NCBI GenBank assembly: GCA_029245245.1
Contig: JAQWPT010000032.1
Span: 1 to 64,000, forward strand
Length of the DNA stretch: 64,000 bases
Direction: 5' to 3'
Origin: Phycisphaerales bacterium
GTDB taxonomy: Bacteria > Planctomycetota > Phycisphaerae > Phycisphaerales > SM1A02
The notes under the pieces are model-generated. The model was not told where the DNA came from and made no database searches. It worked only from the letters and a program-made list of their open reading frames with translations. Of this stretch, positions 54,234 through 63,635 are shown piece after piece (the stretch's first letter is position 1; every line of letters starts with the position of its first letter). Position numbers and translations under genes: made by a program.

Positions 54234-54857
54234 TCAGCCTGCGGGGCTGCGTGGGATTCCCTTGAGAACATGGTCCAGGGCTTCACGAAGTTCATCGGGC
54301 TCGGGCAGACGCCCCCGACCCTCGCTTCGGCAGGCCTGCCAGCCTGGAGCAGGCTCGATGATCGTAAATCCATCATCGTCCAGTTGAGCGATGTTCCGAC
54401 GGGTCGATGGCTGGTCGAGCATTGTTTCGTTCATCGAGGGAGCGAGCAGTACCGGCGTACGACTGCGATCGATGGAAGCGGCCAGCAGACTCACTGCGTT
54501 GTCACAGCGACCGGTGGCCAGTTGAGAAAGCATGTCCATCGAACATGGGGCGATGAGCATCGCGGCCGCCGAACGAGCCATGTGTATGTGCGGCGACTCC
54601 CGTCCCTCGCGTGCCGTCCATGGACACGTCACGACCTCGCGACCGGTGAGGCTCTGGAATGTCAGGGGACCGACGAATCGGGTCGCCGACTCCGTCATGG
54701 CCACGACCACGGAGTGGCCATCCTGAACGAGCTCGCTGACAAGGGACGCCATCTTGTACGCAGCGATTCCACCAGTGATCCCGATGAGGATCGTCTGTGG
54801 TGCATTGGCTGGTGTTGCTGAAGGCACTGAACCGCCTCGGTCAGAGGACCGAGTCAT
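54234..54857 (-). CDS. coaC: Phosphopantothenoylcysteine decarboxylase-like flavoprotein (CoaC domain only)
   Basis: About 207 aa from ATG 54857, which overlaps the end of rpoZ; start not certain. The flavoprotein motif ILIGITGGIAAYKMASLVSE is followed by the catalytic His in SPHIHMARSA, PSMNETM with the conserved Asn, and the Cys-containing flap PAPGWQACRSEGRGRLPEP. It decarboxylates 4-phosphopantothenoylcysteine in coenzyme A synthesis. The synthetase half (CoaB), often fused in bacteria as CoaBC, is missing here and must be elsewhere. Confidence 0.88.
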   Translation of the reverse strand: MTRSSDRGGSVPSATPANAPQTILIGITGGIAAYKMASLVSELVQDGHSVVVAMTESATRFVGPLTFQSLTGREVVTCPWTAREGRESPHIHMARSAAAMLIAPCSMDMLSQLATGRCDNAVSLLAASIDRSRTPVLLAPSMNETMLDQPSTRRNIAQLDDDGFTIIEPAPGWQACRSEGRGRLPEPDELREALDHVLKGIPRSPAG

Positions 54858-55080
54858 CCGTGCCGTCTTCGGCGGGGTCCTCGACCGCCCATGTCGGGGC
54901 GATCTTGTCCTGGAGAATCTCTTCGATGACCAGCTCCAGGTCGGTACGACCATCCCGCTCGATCAGGGGGCGAGCCCCATCAACGACCAGTTCCTTCATA
55001 CGCCGCTGGATCAGGGCACAGAGCTTGAAACGGCCGCCCAGTTTTTGGACGATTTCATCGCTGCGAAGGGCTTCGATCAT
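54841..55080 (-). CDS. rpoZ: DNA-directed RNA polymerase omega subunit
   Basis: 79 aa from ATG 55080 with a GAGGAG ribosome site. MIEALRSDEIVQKLGGRFKL and ALIQRRMKELVVDGARPLIE match the omega fold that stabilises the beta-prime subunit. It is short but complete, with an acidic tail. It overlaps coaC by 17 bases; the rpoZ-coaBC neighbourhood is common in bacteria. It is divergent from the ClC gene. Confidence 0.93.
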   Translation of the reverse strand: MIEALRSDEIVQKLGGRFKLCALIQRRMKELVVDGARPLIERDGRTDLELVIEEILQDKIAPTWAVEDPAEDGTDDSVL

Positions 55081-55231
55081 GGGTCGGTCTCCTCGGAACC
55101 AGGGCGAAAGGGGCACCCTTCCACGCCGCTGAGCACCGTATTCTAACGGCAGACCCCTCTCACGTCGAATCACCGGGTGGACCGATGTACAATCCTGTGC
55201 TTTGCCCTTCCCCAAGCGGGGGTTCCAGGAC

Positions 55232-57037
55232 ATGCGTCCAAGTCTGACCAGAATCCTCAGAAAGACCAGTATCCGCCTCGGCTTCGAACGAGACTGGTAT
55301 CTGTACATCGTGGCCGCGGTGATTGGATTCGTCATGGCCGTGGTGGCAACGGCCTTTATCGCCCCCCTGCGTGCGGTTGAAGAGTGGGGAGTGTCCATGG
55401 GGGGCAATCCCCTCCTGCTGTGGCTGGTCCTGCTGTGCCCGGCCATCGGTGGCCTCATCGTTGGATTCCTTCGCCAGATCATCCAGGCCCGGGACGTTGG
55501 GCCTGGCGTCACCACCCTGATGTACGCGGTCCTCAGACAGCGATCACGAATCCAGGGCCGAGTCGGCCTTCAGAAGTGGCTGTGCAGCACCGCAACCATC
55601 GCGTCCGGTGGCTCGGCCGGGGCCGAAGGCCCCATCGTCAACATCGGTGGCGTCATCGGCTCCAACATCGGGCGCATGCTTGGCACCCGCAGCCAGAACA
55701 CCGCCACCCTTCTGGGGTGCGGCTCGGCGGCCGGCATCGCGGCCGTGTTCAACGCCCCCATTGCCGGCATCTTCTTCGTGATGGAGATCCTCCTGCGAGA
55801 CTTCTCGCTGAAGACCTTCACGCCCATCGTCATCGCAGCCGTGGTGGCATCTGCTTCGACCCAGGGAATCCTGCACGACAGCGCGATCTTCGATGTCGGC
55901 GACGGGTTCATGACCAACGACGAGTTCTTCAGCATCGGCCAGATTCCCATCTACCTTGTCCTGGGCCTCGCCAGCGGCATCATGGCCGTGCTCTTCATCC
56001 GATCTCTGAAGTTCTCCAGCGCCTGCTTCCAGCGAATGCCCGTCCCGCACAGCCTGAAACCCGCCGTGGGTGGACTGATTCTCGGCCTGCTGGGCCTGCT
56101 CACCCTCATGCTCACCGGCACCATCGAAGTGCCCCTGTTCTACGGCAATGGCTACCCCGTCATCACGGAGTTCCTGGATCCCGCCACCTACCTCGAGGGC
56201 GGCCAATCCGCCTCACTGGGAGGATTGGCCTTGCTGGTGGGGCTGCTGCTGGTGCTGAAGGTCGTGGGCACGAGCCTGACCATCGGATCCGGCGGCGCCG
56301 GGGGCATGTTCGCCCCGTCCCTGTTGATCGGCGCCGCGCTCGGTGGGCTGCTTGGGCTCGCTCTTGAAGGGCTTGGCTGGCTCCCGCATGGCTCGCCCGC
56401 GCACCTCGCCCTGGTGGGCATGGCCGCCGTGCTCGCCGGAACGACCCATGCCCCGCTGACGGCCATCCTCATCGTCTACGAGTTGACCCAGAGCTACCAG
56501 GTCATCCTCCCGTTGATGTTCGCAGCCGTCATCAGCACCATCGTGGCCCGCTCCATGAATCGAAACAGCATCTACACCTCCCGTCTGCACGACATGGGCA
56601 TTCGCGTGGGGGTGATGAGCGACCTGACGATTCTCCGCCGGCTGACCGTCAGCGACGTGGCCCTGCGCGATCCCGTGATCGTGGCCGAGAACGATCCGGC
56701 CCAGGATCTCCTGGAACTCAGCGAGTCGCACCGGACCAGCAACATCATCGTCGTCGACGAACGAGGCAACTACGCCGGGATGGTCACCTCGGACGACCTG
56801 AAGTCCGCCCTCATCTACCGTGAAGCCATTCCTCTGCTCCAGGTGCATGAACTGGAACGGAGCAACCTCCCCACCATCACCACGGACGATACGCTCGACA
56901 TCGTGCTTGAGAAGTTCTCCCACAACGATGTCGACGCATTGCCGGTCTTCGATTCCAGTGACGTGGACCACGCGGTCGGCCTCATCACACGAAGCCGCCT
57001 GATGCAGGCCTACCAGACTGAACTGGATCGAGACTGA
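55232..57037 (+). CDS. ClC-family chloride channel/transporter with CBS domains
   Basis: 601 aa from ATG 55232 (a TTG at 55202 would be less likely). There are about ten membrane helices with SGGSAGAEGPIVNIGG (the GxEGP motif with the gating glutamate), GSAAGIAAVFNAPIAG and GGAGGMFAPSLLIG, the chloride-coordinating loops. The last 130 residues form a CBS-domain pair (VSDVALRDPVIVAENDPAQ ... LPTITTDDTLDIVLEKFS), which usually binds adenine nucleotides. Channel versus Cl-/H+ exchange cannot be decided from this. It is two bases upstream of rnpA. Confidence 0.95.
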   Translation: MRPSLTRILRKTSIRLGFERDWYLYIVAAVIGFVMAVVATAFIAPLRAVEEWGVSMGGNPLLLWLVLLCPAIGGLIVGFLRQIIQARDVGPGVTTLMYAVLRQRSRIQGRVGLQKWLCSTATIASGGSAGAEGPIVNIGGVIGSNIGRMLGTRSQNTATLLGCGSAAGIAAVFNAPIAGIFFVMEILLRDFSLKTFTPIVIAAVVASASTQGILHDSAIFDVGDGFMTNDEFFSIGQIPIYLVLGLASGIMAVLFIRSLKFSSACFQRMPVPHSLKPAVGGLILGLLGLLTLMLTGTIEVPLFYGNGYPVITEFLDPATYLEGGQSASLGGLALLVGLLLVLKVVGTSLTIGSGGAGGMFAPSLLIGAALGGLLGLALEGLGWLPHGSPAHLALVGMAAVLAGTTHAPLTAILIVYELTQSYQVILPLMFAAVISTIVARSMNRNSIYTSRLHDMGIRVGVMSDLTILRRLTVSDVALRDPVIVAENDPAQDLLELSESHRTSNIIVVDERGNYAGMVTSDDLKSALIYREAIPLLQVHELERSNLPTITTDDTLDIVLEKFSHNDVDALPVFDSSDVDHAVGLITRSRLMQAYQTELDRD

Positions 57038-57039
57038 CC

Positions 57040-57426
57040 ATGCGGGAGCAACCCGGCAGACGTTACCTGTTCCCCCGGCACCGACGCCTGCTGCGATCGT
57101 CCCAGTTCGAGCGGATCTACGGCCAGGGCCACGCCATCCGCCGCGGACCTCTCCTGGTTCACGCGCTTCCCAGTGAATGCGAGACCCGCATCGGGCTGTC
57201 GGTCTCCCGGAAGGTCGGCAATGCGGTGATCCGCAACCGGATCAAGCGTCGATTGCGCGACGCGTTTCGGCGACTCCAGCACGATCTGCCGGGACGGTAT
57301 GATCTGGTCGTGACCGTGCGACGGCACGATCCACTCTCCCAGACCGAATACGACCGTCTCCTCCAGAATGCCGCAGACGCATTGCACACTCGATGGACAC
57401 CCCCCGACCAACCAACCAGGGACTGA
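57040..57426 (+). CDS. rnpA: Ribonuclease P protein component
   Basis: 128 aa. The RNR motif region is VSRKVGNAVIRNRIKRRLRD, preceded by PRHRRLLRSSQFERIYGQG at the N-terminus. The protein assists the RNase P RNA in cutting 5' ends of tRNA precursors. rpmH, which lies just upstream in most bacteria, is absent, and the ClC gene stands there instead. It overlaps yidD by 34 bases. Confidence 0.95.
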   Translation: MREQPGRRYLFPRHRRLLRSSQFERIYGQGHAIRRGPLLVHALPSECETRIGLSVSRKVGNAVIRNRIKRRLRDAFRRLQHDLPGRYDLVVTVRRHDPLSQTEYDRLLQNAADALHTRWTPPDQPTRD

Positions 57427-57704
57427 ATGCCACGCGACCACCTGCTCGCCGTGGCGCAATGGGCTCCGTCCTCATCGGCGGCATCCGCGTGTACCAGGCC
57501 GTGGGCAGTCCGTTCTTCGGTCGGCATTGCCGATTCCAACCGACATGCTCCCACTACGCCGTGGAAGCCATCGAGCAGCATGGCTCGATCCGTGGCAGTT
57601 GGCTGACCGTTCGACGACTGCTTCGCTGCCACCCCTTTGGTGCCGCGGGGTGGGACCCGGTCCCCTGCCGTCATGATCACGACATCGCCGAGGAACCATC
57701 CTGA
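57393..57704 (+). CDS. yidD: Membrane protein insertion efficiency factor YidD
   Basis: 103 aa beginning inside the end of rnpA. The conserved core is GGIRVYQAVGSPFFGRHCRF, PTCSHYAVEAIEQHG and RRLLRCHPFGAAGWDPVP with three cysteines. YidD helps YidC insert membrane proteins. The N-terminal 20 residues are longer than usual and may be an artefact of start choice. Its stop overlaps the next gene (TGATG); yidC is not in the window. Confidence 0.93.
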   Translation: MDTPRPTNQGLNATRPPARRGAMGSVLIGGIRVYQAVGSPFFGRHCRFQPTCSHYAVEAIEQHGSIRGSWLTVRRLLRCHPFGAAGWDPVPCRHDHDIAEEPS

Positions 57705-58357
57705 TGAACCACCCACCCGCCATCTGGTGCATCGGCCGCAACTACGGCGCCCATGCCCACGAGATGGGCGACGTGCCCAAGGAGCGACCGACGGTCTTCT
57801 TCAAGAACCCCGCCTCGGTCATCGCAGACGGTGATGCGATCATCCTCCCCCCGATCTGCGACGAACACGGCCCCCAGGTCGACTTCGAAGGCGAACTGGC
57901 CGTCATCCTCGAACGTGACCTTCGTGATGCATGCGAAGACGAGGTGCTTGAAGCGGTTTCCTATGCGCCGGGCAACGACGTGTCCGCCCGCTGGTGGCAG
58001 CGTGAAGGCAGCAACGGCCAGTGGAATCGTGGCAAGAGTTTCGACACGTTCTGCCCGATCGGTACCCCGGTGCCTGCCGCCCAGGTTCCTGATCCCCAGT
58101 GCCTGCGACTCGTCTCACGGCACAACGGCAGGATTCTCCAGGAGGCCTCCACCGCGGACATGCTCTTTCCAGTCGCCACCTTGCTGACCGAACTCTCCCG
58201 GGGCACCACCCTGCTCGCCGGCACGGTGCTGATGACCGGCACGCCCGGTGGCGTCGGCTCCAAGCGGACACCACCGATCTGGCTTGAGAATGGCGATGTC
58301 TGCGAAGTGGAGATCGAGGGAGTCGGCCTGTTGACCAACCCCGTCCGCCACGACTGA
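57704..58357 (+). CDS. Fumarylacetoacetate hydrolase family protein
   Basis: 217 aa. Family motifs: WCIGRNYGAHAHEMG at the N-terminus, the metal-binding VDFEGELAVIL (with two acidic ligands), GNDVSARWWQREG and TGTPGGVG. Such enzymes cleave C-C bonds of acylpyruvates or decarboxylate/hydrate dienoates with Mg or Mn; FahD1-type acylpyruvase is the closest guess. It is coupled to yidD by a one-base overlap, which probably reflects gene crowding rather than function. Confidence 0.9.
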   Translation: MNHPPAIWCIGRNYGAHAHEMGDVPKERPTVFFKNPASVIADGDAIILPPICDEHGPQVDFEGELAVILERDLRDACEDEVLEAVSYAPGNDVSARWWQREGSNGQWNRGKSFDTFCPIGTPVPAAQVPDPQCLRLVSRHNGRILQEASTADMLFPVATLLTELSRGTTLLAGTVLMTGTPGGVGSKRTPPIWLENGDVCEVEIEGVGLLTNPVRHD

Positions 58358-58358
58358 A

Positions 58359-60335
58359 TCAGCGTCGCTCGACGTCCGCGGGCCTGGCTTCCTTGGCGGC
58401 CTCGGCTTCCCTGGCTCGCTTCAACGCCATCTGCTGACGGAATGATTCCAGCCCAGGAGGCTCCGGGAAGGCCTCTTCCATCGAGATGGCACGCCCCAAT
58501 GGGTGCAGTGACAACTGCCGGCCAAGCTCGCTCTCGAGTTTGTCGTAGGTCCGCAGTCGGATCTGTGGCTCCAACTCGTCGACCTGGGCCCAGATGGTGA
58601 TTCGCTCCTCCATGGGCATGGTCGGATCGATCATCATCTGCAGGAAGGCGATCTCCGCACTCTGGTCCAGTTCACCGAGGATGTCCTTCATGCGATCGGA
58701 CCCGAGCTTGGTGGAGTAGTCGATGAACTTGTGGTTCCGGTAGTAGTCCGTCACCGTGCCGGCGAACTTCACCGCTTCCTTGTAGACCTGGGGCCGGTTC
58801 TGCCCGACGCCGACACGGAAGCCGTACCGGAGCGAGGCTGCAACATCACTGATTGCCAGGTGCGGCTGCCGATCGTATTCACCACGGGTCTCGTTGGACA
58901 CGAAGATGTCCAGTGGCATGGCGTACTGGTTGTTGGGGGGGAATCCGCCTCGCCCGAAGAGGGCATCGAGTCGATCCATCAGCTCCTGCGCCCGCTCGAT
59001 CTCGCCCTGGCGGTAGAGCTCGCGGATCGATGAACTGAGGAAGTTCTTGATGAAGATGATGAACGTCTCACCACCGGCACCCCGTGCATCGAAGTACTTG
59101 GTGTAGAGATCCTCGAACATCCCGTCGATGGTCTCGATGAACCGGGGTTCGGGAAATCGACCCGGGATGGACTGTTCGAATGGGTCGAAGTGAATCCGAC
59201 CGTTTCGAGCCAGCCCCTGGAGAGCCTGAATCTGCAGGCGATCGTTGTTGATCAGGTTGTAGATCTCATCTGGATTCGACATCCGCTGCTCAGCCTCCTG
59301 AGTCCCCTTGCGGGACCAGTAGAGGGCATGGGCCTGCGGATGCCGCCAGTCGATGGGGCCGAGGTCGCGCGTGTACTCGTACATGCGCTGCGGATCCATG
59401 TTGAACTCGTCGATGAGCACCTTGCGACGCACGTACCGAAGCAGCGTCTCCCAGGCATCCGCGTAGGCCGGGTCGTTCCAAAGCGTGTCCAGGAGAAGGA
59501 ACAACCGGTCGTTCCGTGCCCGCAGTTCTTCAGCGGCACCGAGTTCCTTGGCGACGTAGGATTCCTCATTGATCGCCTGCCACCAGGACATCGTTCCGAG
59601 GAACCGACGGTCCAGGTCGAATGGTTCGGCATTCTCATGCAGAGTCGAGAAGTCTCCACGCAGCCGCTCCACGAGCTCAATGACTCCCGGTGTTTCAAGT
59701 TCCGCCTGCTGCAGGGTTGCTGGCGCATCGGCGATCGACTTGATCCATTCGATCCGAAGATCTTCCTCTGCCGGCGGTTCGCCCAGCAGGCTGTGCCAGA
59801 TCCGCGCGAACTCCAGCTTGTAGTACAGGTGTGCATCATCGCTCACCCCGTCAAGCTTGTGGGCATGCCAGAACGCAAGGTCCTTGTGAAGGATCAGATC
59901 CTGCGGATTGATCCGCAGCCCCTCGTCCCGCAGCAGTCGAATGCCGGCGTTGACCCATTCCCACCGTTCCTCAGGCGTATTCGTCGCCACCGAGATGTTG
60001 TAGGCCATGTTGTGGCCATGGAAGGACCAGACAGGTGCGAATCGAGGCTGCAGTTTCGTGATCAGATCCGCATCGGCCATGACCTCGTAGTAGAGGCCCT
60101 GCTCCTTCATGAGATTGACCTTGATCCAGAGGTAGTCCACGATCAGACCGCGGAAGGCACCGATGGCCGTCCCCAGGGCCACGAAGGGTGGCGCTCCATC
60201 CACCGTGACATCGGTGTACCGCAGGCCATGCTGATCGGACTTGCGGAGAATGGTAGGCAGCAGCAGCCCCGCGGATACGAAGGCGGCGATCATCAGGACG
60301 ATGGCCCCGATCTGGATGGTGCGATCACGAGACAT
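58359..60335 (-). CDS. Large membrane-anchored protein of unknown function, ABC-operon linked
   Basis: 658 aa. One N-terminal membrane helix (IGAIVLMIAAFVSAGLLLPT) is followed by a long, mostly helical soluble part without a recognised motif; the segment LGTAIGAFRGLIVDYLWIKV is hydrophobic and may be a second anchor. The soluble part has Trp- and Tyr-rich helices (ERWEWVNAGIRLLRDEG) like TPR-type scaffolds, but I cannot define repeats. It begins nine bases after the ABC permease gene and is certainly co-transcribed. I believe it is specific to planctomycetes. Confidence 0.75.
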   Translation of the reverse strand: MSRDRTIQIGAIVLMIAAFVSAGLLLPTILRKSDQHGLRYTDVTVDGAPPFVALGTAIGAFRGLIVDYLWIKVNLMKEQGLYYEVMADADLITKLQPRFAPVWSFHGHNMAYNISVATNTPEERWEWVNAGIRLLRDEGLRINPQDLILHKDLAFWHAHKLDGVSDDAHLYYKLEFARIWHSLLGEPPAEEDLRIEWIKSIADAPATLQQAELETPGVIELVERLRGDFSTLHENAEPFDLDRRFLGTMSWWQAINEESYVAKELGAAEELRARNDRLFLLLDTLWNDPAYADAWETLLRYVRRKVLIDEFNMDPQRMYEYTRDLGPIDWRHPQAHALYWSRKGTQEAEQRMSNPDEIYNLINNDRLQIQALQGLARNGRIHFDPFEQSIPGRFPEPRFIETIDGMFEDLYTKYFDARGAGGETFIIFIKNFLSSSIRELYRQGEIERAQELMDRLDALFGRGGFPPNNQYAMPLDIFVSNETRGEYDRQPHLAISDVAASLRYGFRVGVGQNRPQVYKEAVKFAGTVTDYYRNHKFIDYSTKLGSDRMKDILGELDQSAEIAFLQMMIDPTMPMEERITIWAQVDELEPQIRLRTYDKLESELGRQLSLHPLGRAISMEEAFPEPPGLESFRQQMALKRAREAEAAKEARPADVERR

Positions 60336-60344
60336 GAGAGGGAC

Positions 60345-62402
60345 TCAGGACTGTCCTCCACTGTAGATGGCCAGTTGGCGGTTCCGCAGGACGATGTATC
60401 CCAGTACGAGCGAAATGCCCGACCAGATCACGGCAAGTCGCAGGAAACTGCCAAGAACCGTGCCCCAGGACACGACGAGGCCGTTGACGAGGTCATTGGT
60501 GGGCCTGTACTGCCCAAACGCCTCGAGCATGAAGACGGTCACTTGGGCGATCTTGCGAATGGCCGACTCGAACAGCCACTGGATCACGTACCCCATGTCG
60601 TCCCATTCCACTCGATTGGCCTCCACCGGCGCGTAGTACTCCAGCGAATACGCCAGGTACGGCCCCATGGTGGCCGCCATGAAGATCGTGAAGGATGAAA
60701 GGCAGGCCACCGGGAAACTCAGGAAGGTGGCGCAGCAGATGGCCAGTCCGGCGAGAAACCCGAGCTTGATGAGCATGACCAGCATGGCCCGGAGAAAATT
60801 GGCCTCGAATCCCCCCACCCGGTAGAGCACCTCGAAATCCTCTTCGTCGAAGTAGATCTGGGCCGAACCCTCGAACGAGGACATCTGGGTGAAATTCACC
60901 ACCGTCACCGACATCGTGCCATCAGGACGGACAAACGATGGTGGGAACATCGCAAAGTGCGACATGGTGGGCACATATTCCCGCACGATCATCGTGTCAG
61001 GATCCTGGTTGAAGATGAACCCGCAGGAGAATGACTCCGAGGTGTCCGAACCTCCGATCAGGAATCGGTAGCGCAGCGTCAGCGGAGATCGTGAACCCAC
61101 GCACTCACCGAGATTGGTGAAGGTGAAGGTTCGCAACCCGGGCTCTCCGTCACGCCCGGGTGGAATCATCCGCCGCGTGAAGTCGAGCTCACGCTCGTAC
61201 TGGCGGCGAAAGCGTCGCTCGAGGTATCCGGGAATCTCGTCTTCGGTCTCTCGAAGTGGATCGTTCTCGAAGGCATCCTGGATGTACTGCTGCAGCAGCT
61301 CCTCCGGGATCGGTGGATACTGCGGCAACTGGGTGCTGCGTGCCGTGAGCACCTCCTCCGTGACCGCCAACCGATCCATGTCTCCCTGCACGCCCTCGGC
61401 GACATCCGTGGTCCGCAGGTACTGGATGTAGAGGAAGGTGGAAATCCCGGCGATGAAGATGATGATGGCGTTCAGCAGGACGATGCCGATCCACTTGCCG
61501 AGGATGTAGCGGAACTTGCTCACCGGCTTGCACATGATCTGCCAGATCTGGCGATCGCGGATCTCGAAGGAGACGGTGGCGCAACCGAGCACGATCGTCA
61601 TGCACGCACAGAAGACGAAGGTCATTCCGACGCTGCGACTGATGAACGTCTGCACCCGGTGCCGCAACGGCGAATCCGGATCCAACCAGAACGGAAGCAT
61701 CGGCAGCAGAGCCAGCAACAACACGATGAAGATCAGTGAAATTCGACTTCGCGACGCCTCCTTGATCACCGTGTGCGCAATGGCCTGCACCTGGTGCGGC
61801 GAACTGATCAGCATGGAGACGATTCGGACCAGGAGTACGAAGGTGAAGACGAGCAGTCCGAATCCGCCGATGGCGAACATGAAATCGCGGCTTCCCAATG
61901 ACCACGCGATGAGCACGGCCACTCCCGTCCCCAGGCAGGTCAGCAGGAACGGATACAGGAGGCACATCCACGTGATCAGCAGCAACCATGCTGCGCACGT
62001 CAGGTAGAAGATCCAGGTGGTCGTCGGCTGCTGCAACAACCAGCTCGGCGCCCACTGGGGAATCGTGTCCTGCAGCATGAGCATGATCGCGAACCGTGCA
62101 TCCGCCAGCTCTCCCTCCTGGTCGAAGAGGGTCGGCAGCAACAGTGGATCCACGCTCCGCACGACTCCGTCAATCTTCACGGACCCGGTCTCGCGAAGGG
62201 TCGTGGCGAAGCGATCGCCCTCGGGGCCGGTCAGGGCGTTGACGATCCCCCGGGCGGAGGAGTCGTAGGAGTAGCTCGTTGTCAGCAGCGGTACGAAGTA
62301 CCCGGAGACGGCGACCAACGCGATCACGGAGAACAGTACCCGGACCCACAGCCGCTGCTGCAGTGCGGTCAAGACTCGATGGAGATTCCGCAGGCCGCTC
62401 AT
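60345..62402 (-). CDS. ABC-2-type permease with a large extracytoplasmic domain
   Basis: 685 aa. An N-terminal membrane helix and further helices (residues 120-320) are followed by a soluble part (about 330-540) and a C-terminal set of membrane helices. LLVFTFVLLVRIVSMLISSP and RQIWQIMCKPVSKFRYILGK resemble ABC-2 permeases of the NatB/GldF type, where the second is the coupling region. It overlaps the ATPase gene by four bases. It should form an inner-membrane transporter; the large soluble domain is unusual and probably faces the periplasm. Confidence 0.8.
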   Translation of the reverse strand: MSGLRNLHRVLTALQQRLWVRVLFSVIALVAVSGYFVPLLTTSYSYDSSARGIVNALTGPEGDRFATTLRETGSVKIDGVVRSVDPLLLPTLFDQEGELADARFAIMLMLQDTIPQWAPSWLLQQPTTTWIFYLTCAAWLLLITWMCLLYPFLLTCLGTGVAVLIAWSLGSRDFMFAIGGFGLLVFTFVLLVRIVSMLISSPHQVQAIAHTVIKEASRSRISLIFIVLLLALLPMLPFWLDPDSPLRHRVQTFISRSVGMTFVFCACMTIVLGCATVSFEIRDRQIWQIMCKPVSKFRYILGKWIGIVLLNAIIIFIAGISTFLYIQYLRTTDVAEGVQGDMDRLAVTEEVLTARSTQLPQYPPIPEELLQQYIQDAFENDPLRETEDEIPGYLERRFRRQYERELDFTRRMIPPGRDGEPGLRTFTFTNLGECVGSRSPLTLRYRFLIGGSDTSESFSCGFIFNQDPDTMIVREYVPTMSHFAMFPPSFVRPDGTMSVTVVNFTQMSSFEGSAQIYFDEEDFEVLYRVGGFEANFLRAMLVMLIKLGFLAGLAICCATFLSFPVACLSSFTIFMAATMGPYLAYSLEYYAPVEANRVEWDDMGYVIQWLFESAIRKIAQVTVFMLEAFGQYRPTNDLVNGLVVSWGTVLGSFLRLAVIWSGISLVLGYIVLRNRQLAIYSGGQS

Positions 62403-63604
62403 TCCCGGGACTCGTCCGATTCGTCAGAAGCAGCGGGACGGTCGATGAGGTCATCGATCATGGAGTGGTCGACCTCCGGTCGTTTCTCCTGTTCGCCCTG
62501 AACCTCGCGACTCCGCACCTGGGGTTCCGGTGCCGCAGCCGTCAGCCCCTCGACCACGGCCTTGACGGTCTTCTCCTGCGCAGCCACGGCCGGCTCTTCG
62601 TTGACTTCGTGGGCACGAGCGGGCGCCTCCTGGGGAGTATCGGATGTCAGCGAGCTGATGAGGCCCTCGCCTTCCTCCTGTGCGCGAAGGAAGTCGGCGG
62701 TCTGCCCGGTCTCGGTCACCCCGGCGGTTTCGATGTGCTCACGCCGTGCTTTCTCGACGATGTCGAGGAACAGGTCTTCGAGCCGCTGTCGTGGCTGGCT
62801 GACCTTCTCGATGGCCAGGCCCTCTGTTTCGCGGATGACGGCTTCGACCCGCTCAATCGTCTCGGGCTTGAGCCGCGGCACCTGGATGATCGTCCGTCCG
62901 GTGTCTTCGAGGAGTTCGTCGACCGTGCCCTCGGCTCGAATGGTTCCCCCGTAGAGCATCACCATGCGATCACACACGTCCTGGACGTCCGAAAGCAGGT
63001 GCGAACTCAGGAGGATGGTCTTCTTCCGACTTCGAAGGTTCAGGAGGAGGTCCTTGACCTGCTTGGTTCCGATGGGATCGAGCCCTGACGTGGGCTCATC
63101 GAGAATCAGGAATTCCGGATCGTTGATCAACGCCTGGGCGATGCCGATGCGTCGCGCCATGCCCTTGGAGAACTCACCGATGGGCCGGTGGGCAACGTGG
63201 GTAAGACCGACCATCTCCAGCAGTTCCTCGATGCGGGTCTTGCGGGTGGCTCGATCAAGCCCGAAGAGGCGACCGTAGTAGTCGAGCGTCTCCTGTGGAT
63301 TCAGGTACCGGTAGAGATAGGACTCCTCGGGCAGGAACCCGATGTGCTTCTTGACCGTGACGTCCGAGGGAGTTCGGCCGAAGACCGTCAACTGCCCCGA
63401 GGTCTTGTGGAGCAGACCGAGGATCATCTTGATCGTCGTGCTCTTGCCCGATCCGTTGGGACCGAGCAGGCCGAAGATCTCGCCGGGCTGGATCTCGAAG
63501 TCGATGTGATCGACCGCAAGAGCCTTGGTCCGCATCCAGAAGTCGCGGAAGACCTTTGTCAGGCCAACGGCCTCGACAATCGGGTTCGAAGATTGCTTCA
63601 CCAT
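62399..63604 (-). CDS. ABC transporter ATP-binding protein with C-terminal extension
   Basis: About 401 aa from ATG 63604 (GGAG upstream). Walker A is GPNGSGKSTTIKM, signature FSKGMARRIGIAQAL, Walker B FLILDEPTSGLDPIG, and the H-loop SSHLLSD. The first 250 residues are a normal NatA/CcmA-type ATPase. The remaining 150 residues, with DTGRTIIQVPRLKPETIERV and an acidic, low-complexity end, are an added domain of unknown role. The stop overlaps the permease start (ATGA). Confidence 0.93.
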   Translation of the reverse strand: MVKQSSNPIVEAVGLTKVFRDFWMRTKALAVDHIDFEIQPGEIFGLLGPNGSGKSTTIKMILGLLHKTSGQLTVFGRTPSDVTVKKHIGFLPEESYLYRYLNPQETLDYYGRLFGLDRATRKTRIEELLEMVGLTHVAHRPIGEFSKGMARRIGIAQALINDPEFLILDEPTSGLDPIGTKQVKDLLLNLRSRKKTILLSSHLLSDVQDVCDRMVMLYGGTIRAEGTVDELLEDTGRTIIQVPRLKPETIERVEAVIRETEGLAIEKVSQPRQRLEDLFLDIVEKARREHIETAGVTETGQTADFLRAQEEGEGLISSLTSDTPQEAPARAHEVNEEPAVAAQEKTVKAVVEGLTAAAPEPQVRSREVQGEQEKRPEVDHSMIDDLIDRPAASDESDESRE

Positions 63605-63635
63605 GTGAGCTCCAACTCCAGTACCGGGCCCGGCA

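Noticed and set aside
59190-60698. 502-codon plus-strand frame opposite the 658-aa protein
   Set aside because: It has no ribosome site, spans two minus-strand operon genes and shows an amino-acid make-up typical of antisense frames.
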